Positions 1-8,790 of a stretch of 64,000 nucleotides of DNA are shown here, piece by piece (position 1 is the stretch's first letter; every line of letters starts with the position of its first letter). The stretch lies in contig NZ_QKWN01000011.1 of assembly GCF_007279655.1 (NCBI RefSeq), forward strand, positions 1 to 64,000, written 5' to 3'. Below the pieces are notes generated by a model. That model saw only the letters and a program-made list of their open reading frames with translations, did not search any database and was not told the DNA's origin. The position numbers and the translations under genes were made by a program. This DNA is from Robertkochia solimangrovi (GTDB lineage: Bacteria > Bacteroidota > Bacteroidia > Flavobacteriales > Flavobacteriaceae).

Positions 1-70
1 TAACATGTAACAATGTTACCGTGTTACGGGGTGACTTGAAACAGAATACGGAAAACGGATTACAGAAAAC

Positions 71-113
71 AGTTTACTGTGTTACTGTATTACTATATTA
101 CTGTGTTACTACT
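71..113. repeat. Short imperfect tandem repeat
   Basis: Back-to-back units resembling GTTACTG and ATTACTA run through this AT-rich stretch. It lies upstream of the first receptor promoter. Apart from related GTTAC words near positions 17-27, nothing else is recognisable in bases 1-179. Confidence 0.45.
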
Positions 114-179
114 CTCCTATTTTGCGGCTTCACTACTCAAAATAAAATCATATAGTACTTGTATTCAATATCTTAACAT

Positions 180-204
180 TTTATTTATAATTAATCTAAA
201 TAAA
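180..204. promoter_or_regulatory. 25-base palindromic operator, upstream copy
   Basis: The arms TTTATTTA and TAAATAAA flank a centre containing TTAATC. The site ends three bases before the -33 TTG of the receptor promoter. The same layout recurs at 2740-2764 before the second receptor. An iron-responsive repressor of the Fur or DtxR family is inferred from the genes it controls, not shown. Confidence 0.6.
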
Positions 205-206
205 TT

Positions 207-236
207 TTGTCAGACAAAAAATGAAATATACATTTG
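207..236 (+). promoter_or_regulatory. Bacteroidota-type promoter of the first receptor
   Basis: TTG at 207-209 and TACATTTG at 229-236 are separated by 19 bases. This matches the TTG / TAnnTTTG consensus known for Bacteroidota. Transcription should start near 243, so the coding start must lie downstream, at 272. Confidence 0.7.
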
Positions 237-247
237 CACCTATCCAA

Positions 248-270
248 TTATTTATATTTAATCTAAATAA
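248..270. promoter_or_regulatory. Palindromic operator in the leader
   Basis: The arms TTATTTA and TAAATAA form an imperfect palindrome that ends two bases before the ATG at 272. It resembles the upstream site at 180-204, so the promoter is bracketed by two operators. Confidence 0.55.
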
Positions 271-271
271 A

Positions 272-2614
272 ATGATCAAGCAACTTACATTAACATTATT
301 CCTGATGATCACCCTGATCGGATATAGTCAGAACGGATCGATTAAAGGAAAAGTGACATCAGAAAACGGACAGCCCATCAGCAATGTGACTGTTCGTATC
401 ACGGAGATCACCGCCGGTACCGTAACCGACAACAGAGGTGAATACCAGATCAATACTATCAAACCAGGCACCTACACCTTGGTTTTCAGCTATATCGGTT
501 TCTACAAACAGGAAAAATCGGTTACTGTATCATCGGGTATAACCACGTCCCTCCCAACGGTAATATTAAAGGAGAGTGAAGAAAGTCTCGAAGAAGTAGT
601 CGTGAGTACGGATAAGAACAAATACAGCAATAATGAGCCTTCCAACAGTTTAAGACTGAATACTTCCCTAATGGAAACCCCTCAGAACATCCAAATATTG
701 AGTAAAGCACTTCTGGAAGACCAGCAGACCCTCAGTATCATGGAGAATGTGACACGAAATGTCAGTGGGGCTCAAATGATCGAACACTGGGGACATTTTG
801 CACGGATCAACATGAGAGGGTTCCGTATTCCTGCCTTTAGAAACGGGATGAATGTAGAGATGACCTGGGGTCCACTTGCCGAAGATATGAGCATGGTGGA
901 AAGAATCGAATTCGTAAAAGGACCAGCCGGTTTCATGATGGCTGCCGGACAACCCGGAGGATTCTATAATGTAGTCACTAAAAAGCCTACCCTTCAAAAC
1001 ATCGGTGAAATATCATTTACCGGCGGTAGCTTCAACACCTATCGCGGTACCGTTGATTATGCCGGTCATACCAATAACGGAAAATTTCAATACCGGATCA
1101 ATGGAATGCTACAATCTGAGGAATCATTTCGGGATTTTGAAAAATCTCAACGTTATTCCATCGTTCCTTCCTTAAAATATGAATTCACAGACAGAACTTC
1201 CCTAACTACTGAGTTTACCTATCAGTCTGCTGATATGCCGATCGGTGCTGCTTATGTATTTGCTCCTTCATCAGCCGGATATGGGAGTCTCGACCGAGAT
1301 TTCACCTCCATCGACAACAATTACCCGAACACCGATATCGAAGAATACAGCCTGTTATCTATCCTGAGACATGAGTTCAATGACAACTGGTCAGTACAGG
1401 CTCAGTACACCATGTTCCGTTATGATCAGGAAGGCTTCTCTCCCTGGCCATGGTCTGTGGAGGAGAACGGAGATATTATCCGTGGTGTCTCGATATGGGA
1501 TGCATTAGGAGATATGAATCTGGCACAAGTTTTCGTAAATGGTAAGTTCAATACCGGAAGTATCAGTCATAAGGTATTAGGTGGATTTGATTATAACGAA
1601 AAGGAATACTGGGCAGACTGGGCACAGGGAGGCGCTATCGATGCGACGGATGATCCGTTCAACATCTATAATCCAGTTTATGGTAAGGCGGTAATGCCGG
1701 AGGTAGACCGTTCTCAGGACATCAAGGTACGCGGGGAAGGCGGACATCAGGGACTTATAAACCGTGGTCTCTATGTTCAGGATGAAATAGGCTTTCTTCA
1801 GGATAAGATCCGACTCACACTGGCGGGTCGCTATACCGATGCCGATATCTATGCATACGGCTCCGGTGCAAAAGCCGATAAGTTCACACCCCGAATCGGA
1901 ATCAGTGCAGACATCCTGCCTACGCTAACGGTTTATGGTTTATATGATGAATCCTTCTATCCGCAATATGGAATAAGCGCCACAGGGCAATCATTCGATC
2001 CGGAAGAATCGGATGATATCGAAGGGGGGATCAAAAAAACATGGTTCGAAGGTAAACTGAATACCTCTTTCACCGTGTACCAGATCACCAAGAACAACCT
2101 GCTGGTAAGCGATCCGGAAAACATCAATTTCTCCATTCAGTTAGGACAAGTACAATCGAAAGGTGTGGAATTCGATATGCAGGGTCAGATCACTCCTGAA
2201 TTCAATGTAGTACTCAATTATGCCAACACCAATGTGGAGATTACCGAAGACACCAATCCCGATAATATAGGGAATCGCGTTGCAGGACATGCGAAACACA
2301 TCACCAATGGTTGGTTCAATTACAACTTCAATGAAAATACTGCCCTGAAAGGCTTTGGAATCTCTTTGGGATATCAGTATCAGATCGACCGTTCATCCTG
2401 GAACTGGGGTGCTGAAAACGAATCAGAACTCCCTGATTATTTCAGGCTCGATGGAGCACTGACCTGGAAAAGTAAAAAGTTTGACGTAAGACTCAATGTA
2501 AACAATATACTGGATGAGTATCTGTATTCCGGTTCCAACTATGGTTCCTACCTCTATTGGCAGGCAGAACCTGGGATAAACGGAAGAATATCTGTGACCT
2601 ACAGATTCTTATGA
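272..2614 (+). CDS. TonB-dependent siderophore-type receptor
   Basis: This is a 780-residue outer-membrane gated barrel that should import a ferric chelate using TonB energy. A signal peptide (about 1-20) ends near GYSQ. A carboxypeptidase-regulatory-like domain (about 23-100) follows, then a plug domain containing NVVTKKP, typical of siderophore receptors, and a barrel ending in an aromatic-rich strand (VTYRFL). The ATG at 272 is chosen because the promoter -7 element at 229-236 lies downstream of the in-frame ATG at 221. The paired palindromes around the promoter suggest iron control. A terminator separates it from the next gene. The family is clear; the ligand is not. Confidence 0.9.
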   Translation: MIKQLTLTLFLMITLIGYSQNGSIKGKVTSENGQPISNVTVRITEITAGTVTDNRGEYQINTIKPGTYTLVFSYIGFYKQEKSVTVSSGITTSLPTVILKESEESLEEVVVSTDKNKYSNNEPSNSLRLNTSLMETPQNIQILSKALLEDQQTLSIMENVTRNVSGAQMIEHWGHFARINMRGFRIPAFRNGMNVEMTWGPLAEDMSMVERIEFVKGPAGFMMAAGQPGGFYNVVTKKPTLQNIGEISFTGGSFNTYRGTVDYAGHTNNGKFQYRINGMLQSEESFRDFEKSQRYSIVPSLKYEFTDRTSLTTEFTYQSADMPIGAAYVFAPSSAGYGSLDRDFTSIDNNYPNTDIEEYSLLSILRHEFNDNWSVQAQYTMFRYDQEGFSPWPWSVEENGDIIRGVSIWDALGDMNLAQVFVNGKFNTGSISHKVLGGFDYNEKEYWADWAQGGAIDATDDPFNIYNPVYGKAVMPEVDRSQDIKVRGEGGHQGLINRGLYVQDEIGFLQDKIRLTLAGRYTDADIYAYGSGAKADKFTPRIGISADILPTLTVYGLYDESFYPQYGISATGQSFDPEESDDIEGGIKKTWFEGKLNTSFTVYQITKNNLLVSDPENINFSIQLGQVQSKGVEFDMQGQITPEFNVVLNYANTNVEITEDTNPDNIGNRVAGHAKHITNGWFNYNFNENTALKGFGISLGYQYQIDRSSWNWGAENESELPDYFRLDGALTWKSKKFDVRLNVNNILDEYLYSGSNYGSYLYWQAEPGINGRISVTYRFL

Positions 2615-2646
2615 TTCCTTAAAACTTTGATTTTTGTTCGTGATTC

Positions 2647-2683
2647 AAAACCGCTTCAGTCTTCGGATTGGGCGGTTTTTTTA
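2647..2683 (+). terminator. Intrinsic terminator after the first receptor
   Basis: AAAACCGC and GCGGTTTT form the stem, followed by a run of T. It closes the first receptor as a single-gene transcript. Confidence 0.75.
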
Positions 2684-2739
2684 TATCATCAATAGCTGAT
2701 TAACAGTATTTTATATGAAATACCATAGTGATAAAAAAA

Positions 2740-2764
2740 CTTATTTGAAATTAATCTAAATAAG
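2740..2764. promoter_or_regulatory. 25-base palindromic operator, second receptor
   Basis: The arms CTTATTT and AAATAAG surround a TTAATC core, matching the site at 180-204. It ends two bases before the -33 TTG. Confidence 0.6.
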
Positions 2765-2766
2765 TT

Positions 2767-2796
2767 TTGCTTATCATACGATCATTATTATTTTTG
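2767..2796 (+). promoter_or_regulatory. Bacteroidota-type promoter of the second receptor
   Basis: TTG at 2767-2769 and TATTTTTG at 2789-2796 are spaced by 19 bases, exactly as in the first receptor promoter. Confidence 0.7.
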
Positions 2797-2808
2797 CACT
2801 TTCGAAAC

Positions 2809-2831
2809 TTATTTTTAACAAGTCTAAATAA
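2809..2831. promoter_or_regulatory. Imperfect leader palindrome, second receptor
   Basis: The arms TTATTT and AAATAA end one base before the ATG at 2833. The left arm is more degenerate than at 248-270, but the position relative to the promoter and start codon is equivalent. Confidence 0.45.
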
Positions 2832-2832
2832 A

Positions 2833-5208
2833 ATGCAAAAATTATTACCCCTAACTTTATTAGTATTCCTTATCAGTTTCACTGCCTTCGCTCAAAGTGC
2901 AAGCGTTAGTGGAAAAATACTTTCATCTGATAAGTCCCCCTTACGATATGCAACCGTAAGTATCGAAAATAACTCCCGTGGAGCTATTACCGATGAAAAG
3001 GGTGCATTTACCATATCAAATCTGGCTGCGGGAACCTATACCCTGGTAATCTCCCACGTTGGTCATACCACAAGCAAAATGGATTTCAATCTTGCTAACG
3101 GACAAGCACTGACCCTGGCGGACATTATCCTGAACTCCACTGAAGAAGAACTGGACGCAGTAGTAGTAGAAAGCAACAAGACCAACAAATTCTATAAAAA
3201 AGAAAGTGTTACGGTTTCAAAAATGCCCCTGAAAGACATCGAGAATCCTCAGGTTTATAATGCAATCTCTGGAGATCTTTTAAGAGATCAGGTTGTTACC
3301 AATTTTAACGATGCCTTGAAAAATGCTACCGGGATCAGCCGCTTATGGGAATCTACCGGACGTGGTGGCGATGGTGCTGCTTATTACTCCCTCAGAGGTT
3401 TCTCTGTACAACAGACCATGACCAACGGACTACCTGCAAAGAACAACGGCGGACTGGATCCTGCGAACGTGGAAAGTATCGAAGTGATCAAAGGTCCCTC
3501 CGGAACCCTTTTCGGAAGCAGCCTTATCTCCTACGGAGGACTTATCAACGTGGTTACTAAGAAACCTTATAACTATTTTGGTGGTGAGATCGGGTATACT
3601 GGAGGATCTTACGGACTCAACCGTTTTACAGCCGATATCAACACTCCTTTAGATAAAGACAATCAAATCCTGTTAAGAACCAATGCGGCTTATACGGTTA
3701 AGAACAGTTTCCAGGATGCAGGGGAGCAAACTTCAGTCTTCGTCGCTCCTTCGCTTACCTATAACGTAAACGAAAAGCTGACGTTTATTCTGAATACGGA
3801 GATCCTGAACAGAGAATCGGTGAACGCGCCGATGATCTTCCTGAACAGAAATGTTCCACTTCTCTATGAAAGCATCGATATCTTTGAACAGAACTATAAA
3901 AATTCATTTACGAGCAACAACCTGTCGATCAAAAACCCAACCTTCAGTTTCCAAGGACAGATGCTGTATAAGCTCAACGATGCATGGACTTCTCAAACCG
4001 TCCTTTCCAGAAGTACTGCAAAATCTGACGGGTATTATTCCTACCTATGGGATCTTGGCGATGGTGACAGTTTTGCTCGCTATATCCAAAGAGCCAATCA
4101 GGAGACCCGTACCACCGATATTCAACAAAACTTTATCGGTGATTTCAAGATCGCGGGAATGCGTAACCGCGTTGTTGTCGGATTGGATTATTTCCATACA
4201 AACCTCCTCAACAACAGCAGTGGATGGGCAGGTCATGGTGTTGTGACTCTTAGTGATGGTGCTGATACCGGTGTACTTTCTCAAAATGCAGTAGACACTT
4301 CTCTTGAAAATTCAGGAGTTACCAATGCACAAACTGAACAAGAGATCTATAGTGCCTATGTTTCTAATGTAACGAACATTCTCCCTGAACTTTCCGTAAT
4401 GTTAAGCTTAAGAGTCGATCAATTCGAAGGAGATAAAGCTAATGATGATGATGATCAAACCGCATTGTCTCCGAAATTCGGAATCGTTTACCAGCCGATC
4501 AAAGATAAGCTTTCCGTATTTGGTAACTATATGAACGGATTCAGCAATATCGCAGCGCAACCCTATTACGATAACGACGGAAATAATCTTGGCAACAGAA
4601 GTTTTGATCCGGAACAGGCCAACCAATGGGAAGTTGGAGTAAAGACCGACCTGTTAGAGAACAAACTTTCTGCAACCGCCAGTTATTATGACATAACCGT
4701 AAGCAACATCCTGATGACCGATCCTAACAACCCTCAGAACTCTTATCAGGGTGGAGAAATCGCCAGCAAAGGTTTTGAGCTTAGTGTAATCGCGAACCCG
4801 CTCGAAGGATGGAATATCGTGGCTGGATTCAGCAACAATGACAGTGAGGTAGTGAAAGATGAACCGGATGCAGGTTACATCGGAATGCGCCCGGAAAGTG
4901 CAGGACCTGAAACCCTGGTTAATTTCTGGACCAGCTATACCCTTACCGAAGGTCCGCTTGCAGGCTGGGGTGTTGGATTCGGAGGAAATTATGCGAGTAA
5001 GTTCGCCACCCTGAACAGAAGTAATATCGGTAGCTTCTACCTGCCTTCTTACACGGTATTGAACGGATCGGTATCGTATAATGCGAAAAAATATTCAGTG
5101 ATCCTGAAACTCGATAACATTACCAATGAGAAGTACTTCACCGGATGGTCAACCGTATCTCCGCAACAAGCAAGAAGTATCTCAGCCGGATTATCATACA
5201 GATTCTAA
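2833..5208 (+). CDS. TonB-dependent siderophore-type receptor
   Basis: A 791-residue ferric-chelate receptor of the outer membrane. A signal peptide ends near TAFAQ (about residue 20). A carboxypeptidase-regulatory-like domain spans about 23-100, followed by a plug with the INVVTKKP motif and a barrel ending in SAGLSYRF. The start at 2833 is preferred over an in-frame upstream start at 2767, because the promoter -7 element lies at 2789-2796. It is the first gene of an apparent operon with the DUF4198 gene 12 bases downstream. It shares family and control layout with the first receptor but is not a close duplicate. Iron-chelate import is inferred from the family and neighbours. Confidence 0.9.
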   Translation: MQKLLPLTLLVFLISFTAFAQSASVSGKILSSDKSPLRYATVSIENNSRGAITDEKGAFTISNLAAGTYTLVISHVGHTTSKMDFNLANGQALTLADIILNSTEEELDAVVVESNKTNKFYKKESVTVSKMPLKDIENPQVYNAISGDLLRDQVVTNFNDALKNATGISRLWESTGRGGDGAAYYSLRGFSVQQTMTNGLPAKNNGGLDPANVESIEVIKGPSGTLFGSSLISYGGLINVVTKKPYNYFGGEIGYTGGSYGLNRFTADINTPLDKDNQILLRTNAAYTVKNSFQDAGEQTSVFVAPSLTYNVNEKLTFILNTEILNRESVNAPMIFLNRNVPLLYESIDIFEQNYKNSFTSNNLSIKNPTFSFQGQMLYKLNDAWTSQTVLSRSTAKSDGYYSYLWDLGDGDSFARYIQRANQETRTTDIQQNFIGDFKIAGMRNRVVVGLDYFHTNLLNNSSGWAGHGVVTLSDGADTGVLSQNAVDTSLENSGVTNAQTEQEIYSAYVSNVTNILPELSVMLSLRVDQFEGDKANDDDDQTALSPKFGIVYQPIKDKLSVFGNYMNGFSNIAAQPYYDNDGNNLGNRSFDPEQANQWEVGVKTDLLENKLSATASYYDITVSNILMTDPNNPQNSYQGGEIASKGFELSVIANPLEGWNIVAGFSNNDSEVVKDEPDAGYIGMRPESAGPETLVNFWTSYTLTEGPLAGWGVGFGGNYASKFATLNRSNIGSFYLPSYTVLNGSVSYNAKKYSVILKLDNITNEKYFTGWSTVSPQQARSISAGLSYRF

Positions 5209-5220
5209 AAATCAACCTTT

Positions 5221-5940
5221 ATGAAAAAAGTATTCATTACACTCACCCTACTCCTCCTCACCGGAAGTCCGTTATTCGCCCACTATTTATGGATCGAAAC
5301 CAACGCAACCGGAAAAAGTGGAAAAGCACAGGAAATCAAAGTTCATTTCGGTGAATATACCTATGGAATGATCGAAGAAGTTGCCGGAGATGCATTTTCT
5401 AATGTAAACCAGTTCAAACTTTGGGTTGTGGCTCCTGATGGAACTAAAACCGAACTTGAAACGAAGGCTCAAAAAGATCATTACCTCGCCTATTTCACCC
5501 CGAAACAAGCTGGTCGTTATACCGTATTACTGAACAATAATGAGATCGATGTGATCGATTATACACAGTATGATTTCGGAATCTTTAAAACCCATTACCA
5601 TGCAGTATCCAGTTTTACAGTTGGTAAAGCAGATAATGACAGTAGCTCCATGAACCCCGAAGGGATCACCGTAAAGAGAATCTCTGCTGCAAATGACGAA
5701 GTAGCACTCCAGGTTCTTTTTAAAGGAGTTCCTATGGAAGGAAACGAATTGAAGATCTATATCAGTGATCTTTGGTCAAAGACCCTGACCACTGATAAAG
5801 AGGGGATCGTTCGATTTAAATTACCCTGGAAAGATACCAAGTACATCGTGGAAACGACCACCAAGGAGGAAGTTCCCGGTACTTATAAGGGAGAAGATTA
5901 CCAGTTTATCTGGCATTGTGCAACGTATTGCATCCTATAA
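5221..5940 (+). CDS. DUF4198-family secreted protein
   Basis: A 239-residue exported protein with a signal peptide (about 1-20, ending SPLFA) directly followed by HYLWIE, a typical start for DUF4198 proteins. The rest is predicted beta-rich. Members of this family often sit beside metal-related TonB receptors and are thought to assist periplasmic metal uptake, but no reaction is known. It lies 12 bases after the receptor gene and before a strong hairpin, so it is probably co-transcribed with the receptor. Two cysteines occur at the extreme C-terminus, near WHCATYC. Confidence 0.75.
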   Translation: MKKVFITLTLLLLTGSPLFAHYLWIETNATGKSGKAQEIKVHFGEYTYGMIEEVAGDAFSNVNQFKLWVVAPDGTKTELETKAQKDHYLAYFTPKQAGRYTVLLNNNEIDVIDYTQYDFGIFKTHYHAVSSFTVGKADNDSSSMNPEGITVKRISAANDEVALQVLFKGVPMEGNELKIYISDLWSKTLTTDKEGIVRFKLPWKDTKYIVETTTKEEVPGTYKGEDYQFIWHCATYCIL

Positions 5941-5948
5941 TAATTCAG

Positions 5949-5980
5949 GTGACAGTGGTTAATTCCACTGTCACTTTTTA
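5949..5980 (+). terminator. Strong hairpin inside the iron-uptake cluster
   Basis: A perfect 10-base stem, GTGACAGTGG with CCACTGTCAC, has a 6-base loop and is followed by TTTTT. It sits between the DUF4198 gene and the downstream membrane genes, so those genes depend on read-through or another promoter. Confidence 0.8.
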
Positions 5981-5992
5981 ATTTTAATCCGT

Positions 5993-6331
5993 ATGATTTC
6001 ATCAACCATCCTTATCATCAGTCTCGCATTTTACCTGCTCTATAATACTTCAGCGAAATCGGTAAAGAACACCGGGCTTGGTATAGAGAACTTGATCATA
6101 CAAAACCCCGTTCCGGCTAAATTAACCGGACTAATCTTGCTGATCATAGCTGCTGTAACCGATATCATTATTTTCGGATTCGGGTCAGGTTCGCTAACTT
6201 TTTTTATCATTCTCATGACCGCGGGAAGCCTATTGATCCTTTTGACACCTCTGAAATTAGTAACCCTGAGAACACTGTCTGTATTTTTCGTATGTAGTCT
6301 AACCATTGAATTGTTCATTCAATTTACCTGA
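5993..6331 (+). CDS. Small membrane protein, DUF3325-like
   Basis: A 112-residue protein with about four hydrophobic segments and few charged residues, so it is integral to the inner membrane. Its size, segment pattern and place beside DUF3649-like and PepSY genes fit the DUF3325 family found in proteobacterial iron-uptake clusters. The assignment rests on context as much as sequence. It begins six genes-bases-close to its neighbours: the next gene starts 6 bases after its stop. No catalytic residues are visible. Confidence 0.6.
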   Translation: MISSTILIISLAFYLLYNTSAKSVKNTGLGIENLIIQNPVPAKLTGLILLIIAAVTDIIIFGFGSGSLTFFIILMTAGSLLILLTPLKLVTLRTLSVFFVCSLTIELFIQFT

Positions 6332-6337
6332 TCCATT

Positions 6338-6634
6338 ATGCCAGCCAACCCAAAATATCTGTCATCACCGTTACAACGTTTTGCTAAGATCTCCGCAGGT
6401 TTTTTAGGAGGGTATCTGGTTACTATGTCGATACACCTTGCACTGGCGTCATGGTTCGATACTGCAAACATTGTCATCACCTCTGCCTATTCCGGCTTCA
6501 TTCTCTGGGCGGTACTCTTCGTACTGGCATTCCTGGGTAAAAACGGATGGAAAGTATGGCTTCTGTATCTGGCTATAACCCTGTTATTTGGCCTGATCTG
6601 CTATTTCGGAATACAAAACCAATCCATTGTCTGA
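6338..6634 (+). CDS. Small membrane protein, DUF3649-like
   Basis: A 98-residue protein with about three hydrophobic helices (near 17-35, 47-65 and 73-91). The pattern of a glycine-rich first helix (GFLGGYLV) and a later GW-K-W segment resembles DUF3649, a small membrane family encoded with siderophore receptors and PepSY proteins. Its role is probably to support iron handling at the inner membrane; no mechanism is known. The PepSY gene starts seven bases after its stop codon. Confidence 0.65.
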   Translation: MPANPKYLSSPLQRFAKISAGFLGGYLVTMSIHLALASWFDTANIVITSAYSGFILWAVLFVLAFLGKNGWKVWLLYLAITLLFGLICYFGIQNQSIV

Positions 6635-6641
6635 TCGATCT

Positions 6642-8258
6642 ATGAAACAACGCACCTATAACATTCTTTTTCACACTCACACGGTCAGCGGTATCGTGAT
6701 CAGTGTCGTACTCTATGTGATCTTCTTTGCAGGATCATTCGCATTTTTTCGTGATGAATTTGTAAACTGGGAGCGTAATTCCGGAGTAGATGTTACCGAC
6801 CATATCACCTTCAGTTTTGATCATTTACTGGATTCGGTTGGCCAGAACTACAATCTCTACGGAAGGGATATTGAGCTTTCAAAATATTATATAGAAGATC
6901 GTGTAAGTGTCAATATGACCGGGACACAAAGCAAAACTGCTGCATCAGAGGATCAATTGCCAAAGTTCTTCTATTACACCCCGACAGACAATAGTGAGGC
7001 GACCTATGCTGCATCTTATACTTTAGGAGAATTCCTCTACCGTTTACACTTTCTTGCACAGATTAAATATCCGATCGGCTATTATCTCGCCGGACTTATC
7101 GCCTTCTTCTTTCTTTTTGCAATTATCACCGGTTTTCTGGTCCACTGGAAAAAGATCGTAAGCAATTTCTACATCTTCCGACCGATGGCCAAGGCCAAAA
7201 CTATTTGGACTGATGCCCATACTGCTCTCGGCATGATCGGACTACCTTTTCAGTTCGTCTATGCAGTTACAGGGGCTTTCTTTATGATCAAAGCTATATT
7301 GATCGCACCTAACGTTTTCTTGCTCTTCAATGGCGATCAGGAAAAATTCTATGCTGAGCTCGGTTATTCACACCCACACTCCAAATTCATCGACGAAAGA
7401 GATGCTGCAAACTATAGTATCGACGAATTCGTAGAAACGACCCGTGATCGTTGGCCGGGATTTAACGTTACGCAGGTACATCTCTTCAATTATCAAACCA
7501 CTGACATGCAATTACTGGTGGAAGGTCATTTACCCTACCGCAGTAAATTCAATGGTACTGGTCAGGCACTTTACCAGGTAAACAGCGGGAAACTTATCTC
7601 TGAAAGAAGTCCGCTGGAAAAGGCTTCCTATCTGGAAGCGGTGAAAAATATATTATACCGAATTCACTACGGTGATTATGGGGGATATGCATTACGAATC
7701 ATCAGTTTTCTTCTTGGAATCATTTCCTGCTTCGTGATCATTTCAGGAGTTATGATCTGGCTTGTCGCCAGAGATAAAAAGCACATCCCTGAAAAAAGAC
7801 GAAGATTTAACGAAAAGGTTGCCAGGGTTTATATGGCAATAGCCCTCAGTATGCTGCCGGTAACTGCCTTGTCATTTATAGCGGTTAAGATCTTCGAGCC
7901 GCAGGGACAAAGCTTCATCATTAACTTTTATGGCATCACCTGGTTGCTGTTCACTATTTTCTATATCCTTAAAAAGGATCTTTCATTTATCAACAGAAAT
8001 ACCTTATTACTGGGAGCGGTGTTCGGACTCTTGATTCCTATTACGAACGGAATTAAAACCGGTAATTGGCCCTGGGTAAGCTACGAAAAAGGACTGTATC
8101 ACATTTTCTTTACCGATGTGTTCTGGATTATTTTACCAATCCTTTTACTCTTTGCCTGGAAAAAAACATTGAAGTCTGGCGGACCAGGAGGAATACCACA
8201 AAAGAAAGTTTCAAAGAAGACCATACCCACAAAACCGATAGCTGAGGCAGTGAATTAA
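6642..8258 (+). CDS. PepSY-associated membrane protein
   Basis: A 538-residue inner-membrane protein. It starts with a helix (about 13-33) after HTHTVSG, has a large periplasmic part, a helix at about 147-167 followed by HWKK, and further helices near 360-385 and in the C-terminal half. This layout matches PepSY-TM proteins, which accompany siderophore receptors and include ferrisiderophore reductases. Paired histidines near helix ends could bind haem. The ATG at 6642 is preferred to the in-frame TTG at 6627, which overlaps the preceding gene. Ferric-siderophore reduction is inferred from the family and context. Confidence 0.82.
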   Translation: MKQRTYNILFHTHTVSGIVISVVLYVIFFAGSFAFFRDEFVNWERNSGVDVTDHITFSFDHLLDSVGQNYNLYGRDIELSKYYIEDRVSVNMTGTQSKTAASEDQLPKFFYYTPTDNSEATYAASYTLGEFLYRLHFLAQIKYPIGYYLAGLIAFFFLFAIITGFLVHWKKIVSNFYIFRPMAKAKTIWTDAHTALGMIGLPFQFVYAVTGAFFMIKAILIAPNVFLLFNGDQEKFYAELGYSHPHSKFIDERDAANYSIDEFVETTRDRWPGFNVTQVHLFNYQTTDMQLLVEGHLPYRSKFNGTGQALYQVNSGKLISERSPLEKASYLEAVKNILYRIHYGDYGGYALRIISFLLGIISCFVIISGVMIWLVARDKKHIPEKRRRFNEKVARVYMAIALSMLPVTALSFIAVKIFEPQGQSFIINFYGITWLLFTIFYILKKDLSFINRNTLLLGAVFGLLIPITNGIKTGNWPWVSYEKGLYHIFFTDVFWIILPILLLFAWKKTLKSGGPGGIPQKKVSKKTIPTKPIAEAVN

Positions 8259-8269
8259 GACTTGTGTGC

Positions 8270-8310
8270 ACTTACCTTCTTAAATATTCACTAATTCTAA
8301 GAAGGTAAGT
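8270..8310 (+). terminator. Hairpin terminator after the PepSY gene
   Basis: A perfect 13-base stem, ACTTACCTTCTTA with TAAGAAGGTAAGT, has a 15-base loop. The T-run follows about 13 bases later, so it may be a termination or RNA-stabilising hairpin. Confidence 0.6.
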
Positions 8311-8359
8311 ATTCGCAGAATTATTTTTTTGGTACTTTTACTTTAAATCTACAAAAAGT

Positions 8360-8788
8360 ATGAAGTATCCACCTATATACCAATCTATTACATTTATTTT
8401 CATCGTTCTTTTAACCTCCTGCAGTTCTACAAAGACGCTGTATCAGACTATTGGTGAGAATAAATGGGAACTCAACTATATTTCCGGAACAAGAATAGCT
8501 TTCGACGGTTTATACCCGGATCGCAAACCAGAAATCAATTTTGACCTGGTCGATAATAAGCTCTATGGAAATACCAGTTGCAATGCTTTTAACTCAGCCT
8601 ATGAGATGAAAGGAAACCAGATCAGTATCAGTTCTCAGGGAATTATGACTATGGTCGCTTGTCCGGGGAATGGAGAACAACAATTCCTCGACATGCTATA
8701 TAAAGTTGATACATTCAATGTGGAAGATGATGAACTTACCTTTTATATCGATGACGTCGCGGTGATGCGGTTTAAAAAGAAAGTGTAA
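8360..8788 (+). CDS. META-domain lipoprotein (HslJ-like)
   Basis: A 142-residue lipoprotein. The lipobox LLTSCSS places the lipidated cysteine at about 21. A single META domain (about 30-140) follows, with the characteristic N-T-S-C-N-AF segment and the M-T-MVACPG segment. The META/HslJ family has no defined enzymatic role; some members are heat-shock or stress proteins. It is followed two bases later by a second META protein, so the two are probably co-transcribed. Confidence 0.82.
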   Translation: MKYPPIYQSITFIFIVLLTSCSSTKTLYQTIGENKWELNYISGTRIAFDGLYPDRKPEINFDLVDNKLYGNTSCNAFNSAYEMKGNQISISSQGIMTMVACPGNGEQQFLDMLYKVDTFNVEDDELTFYIDDVAVMRFKKKV

Positions 8789-8790
8789 CC

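Noticed and set aside
79-261. Short 60-codon open frame at the window start
   Set aside because: It overlaps both operators and the promoter of the first receptor and has low-complexity, leucine-tyrosine-rich content.
6627-6641. TTG start for the PepSY protein
   Set aside because: It overlaps the preceding gene; the ATG at 6642 gives the expected family N-terminus.
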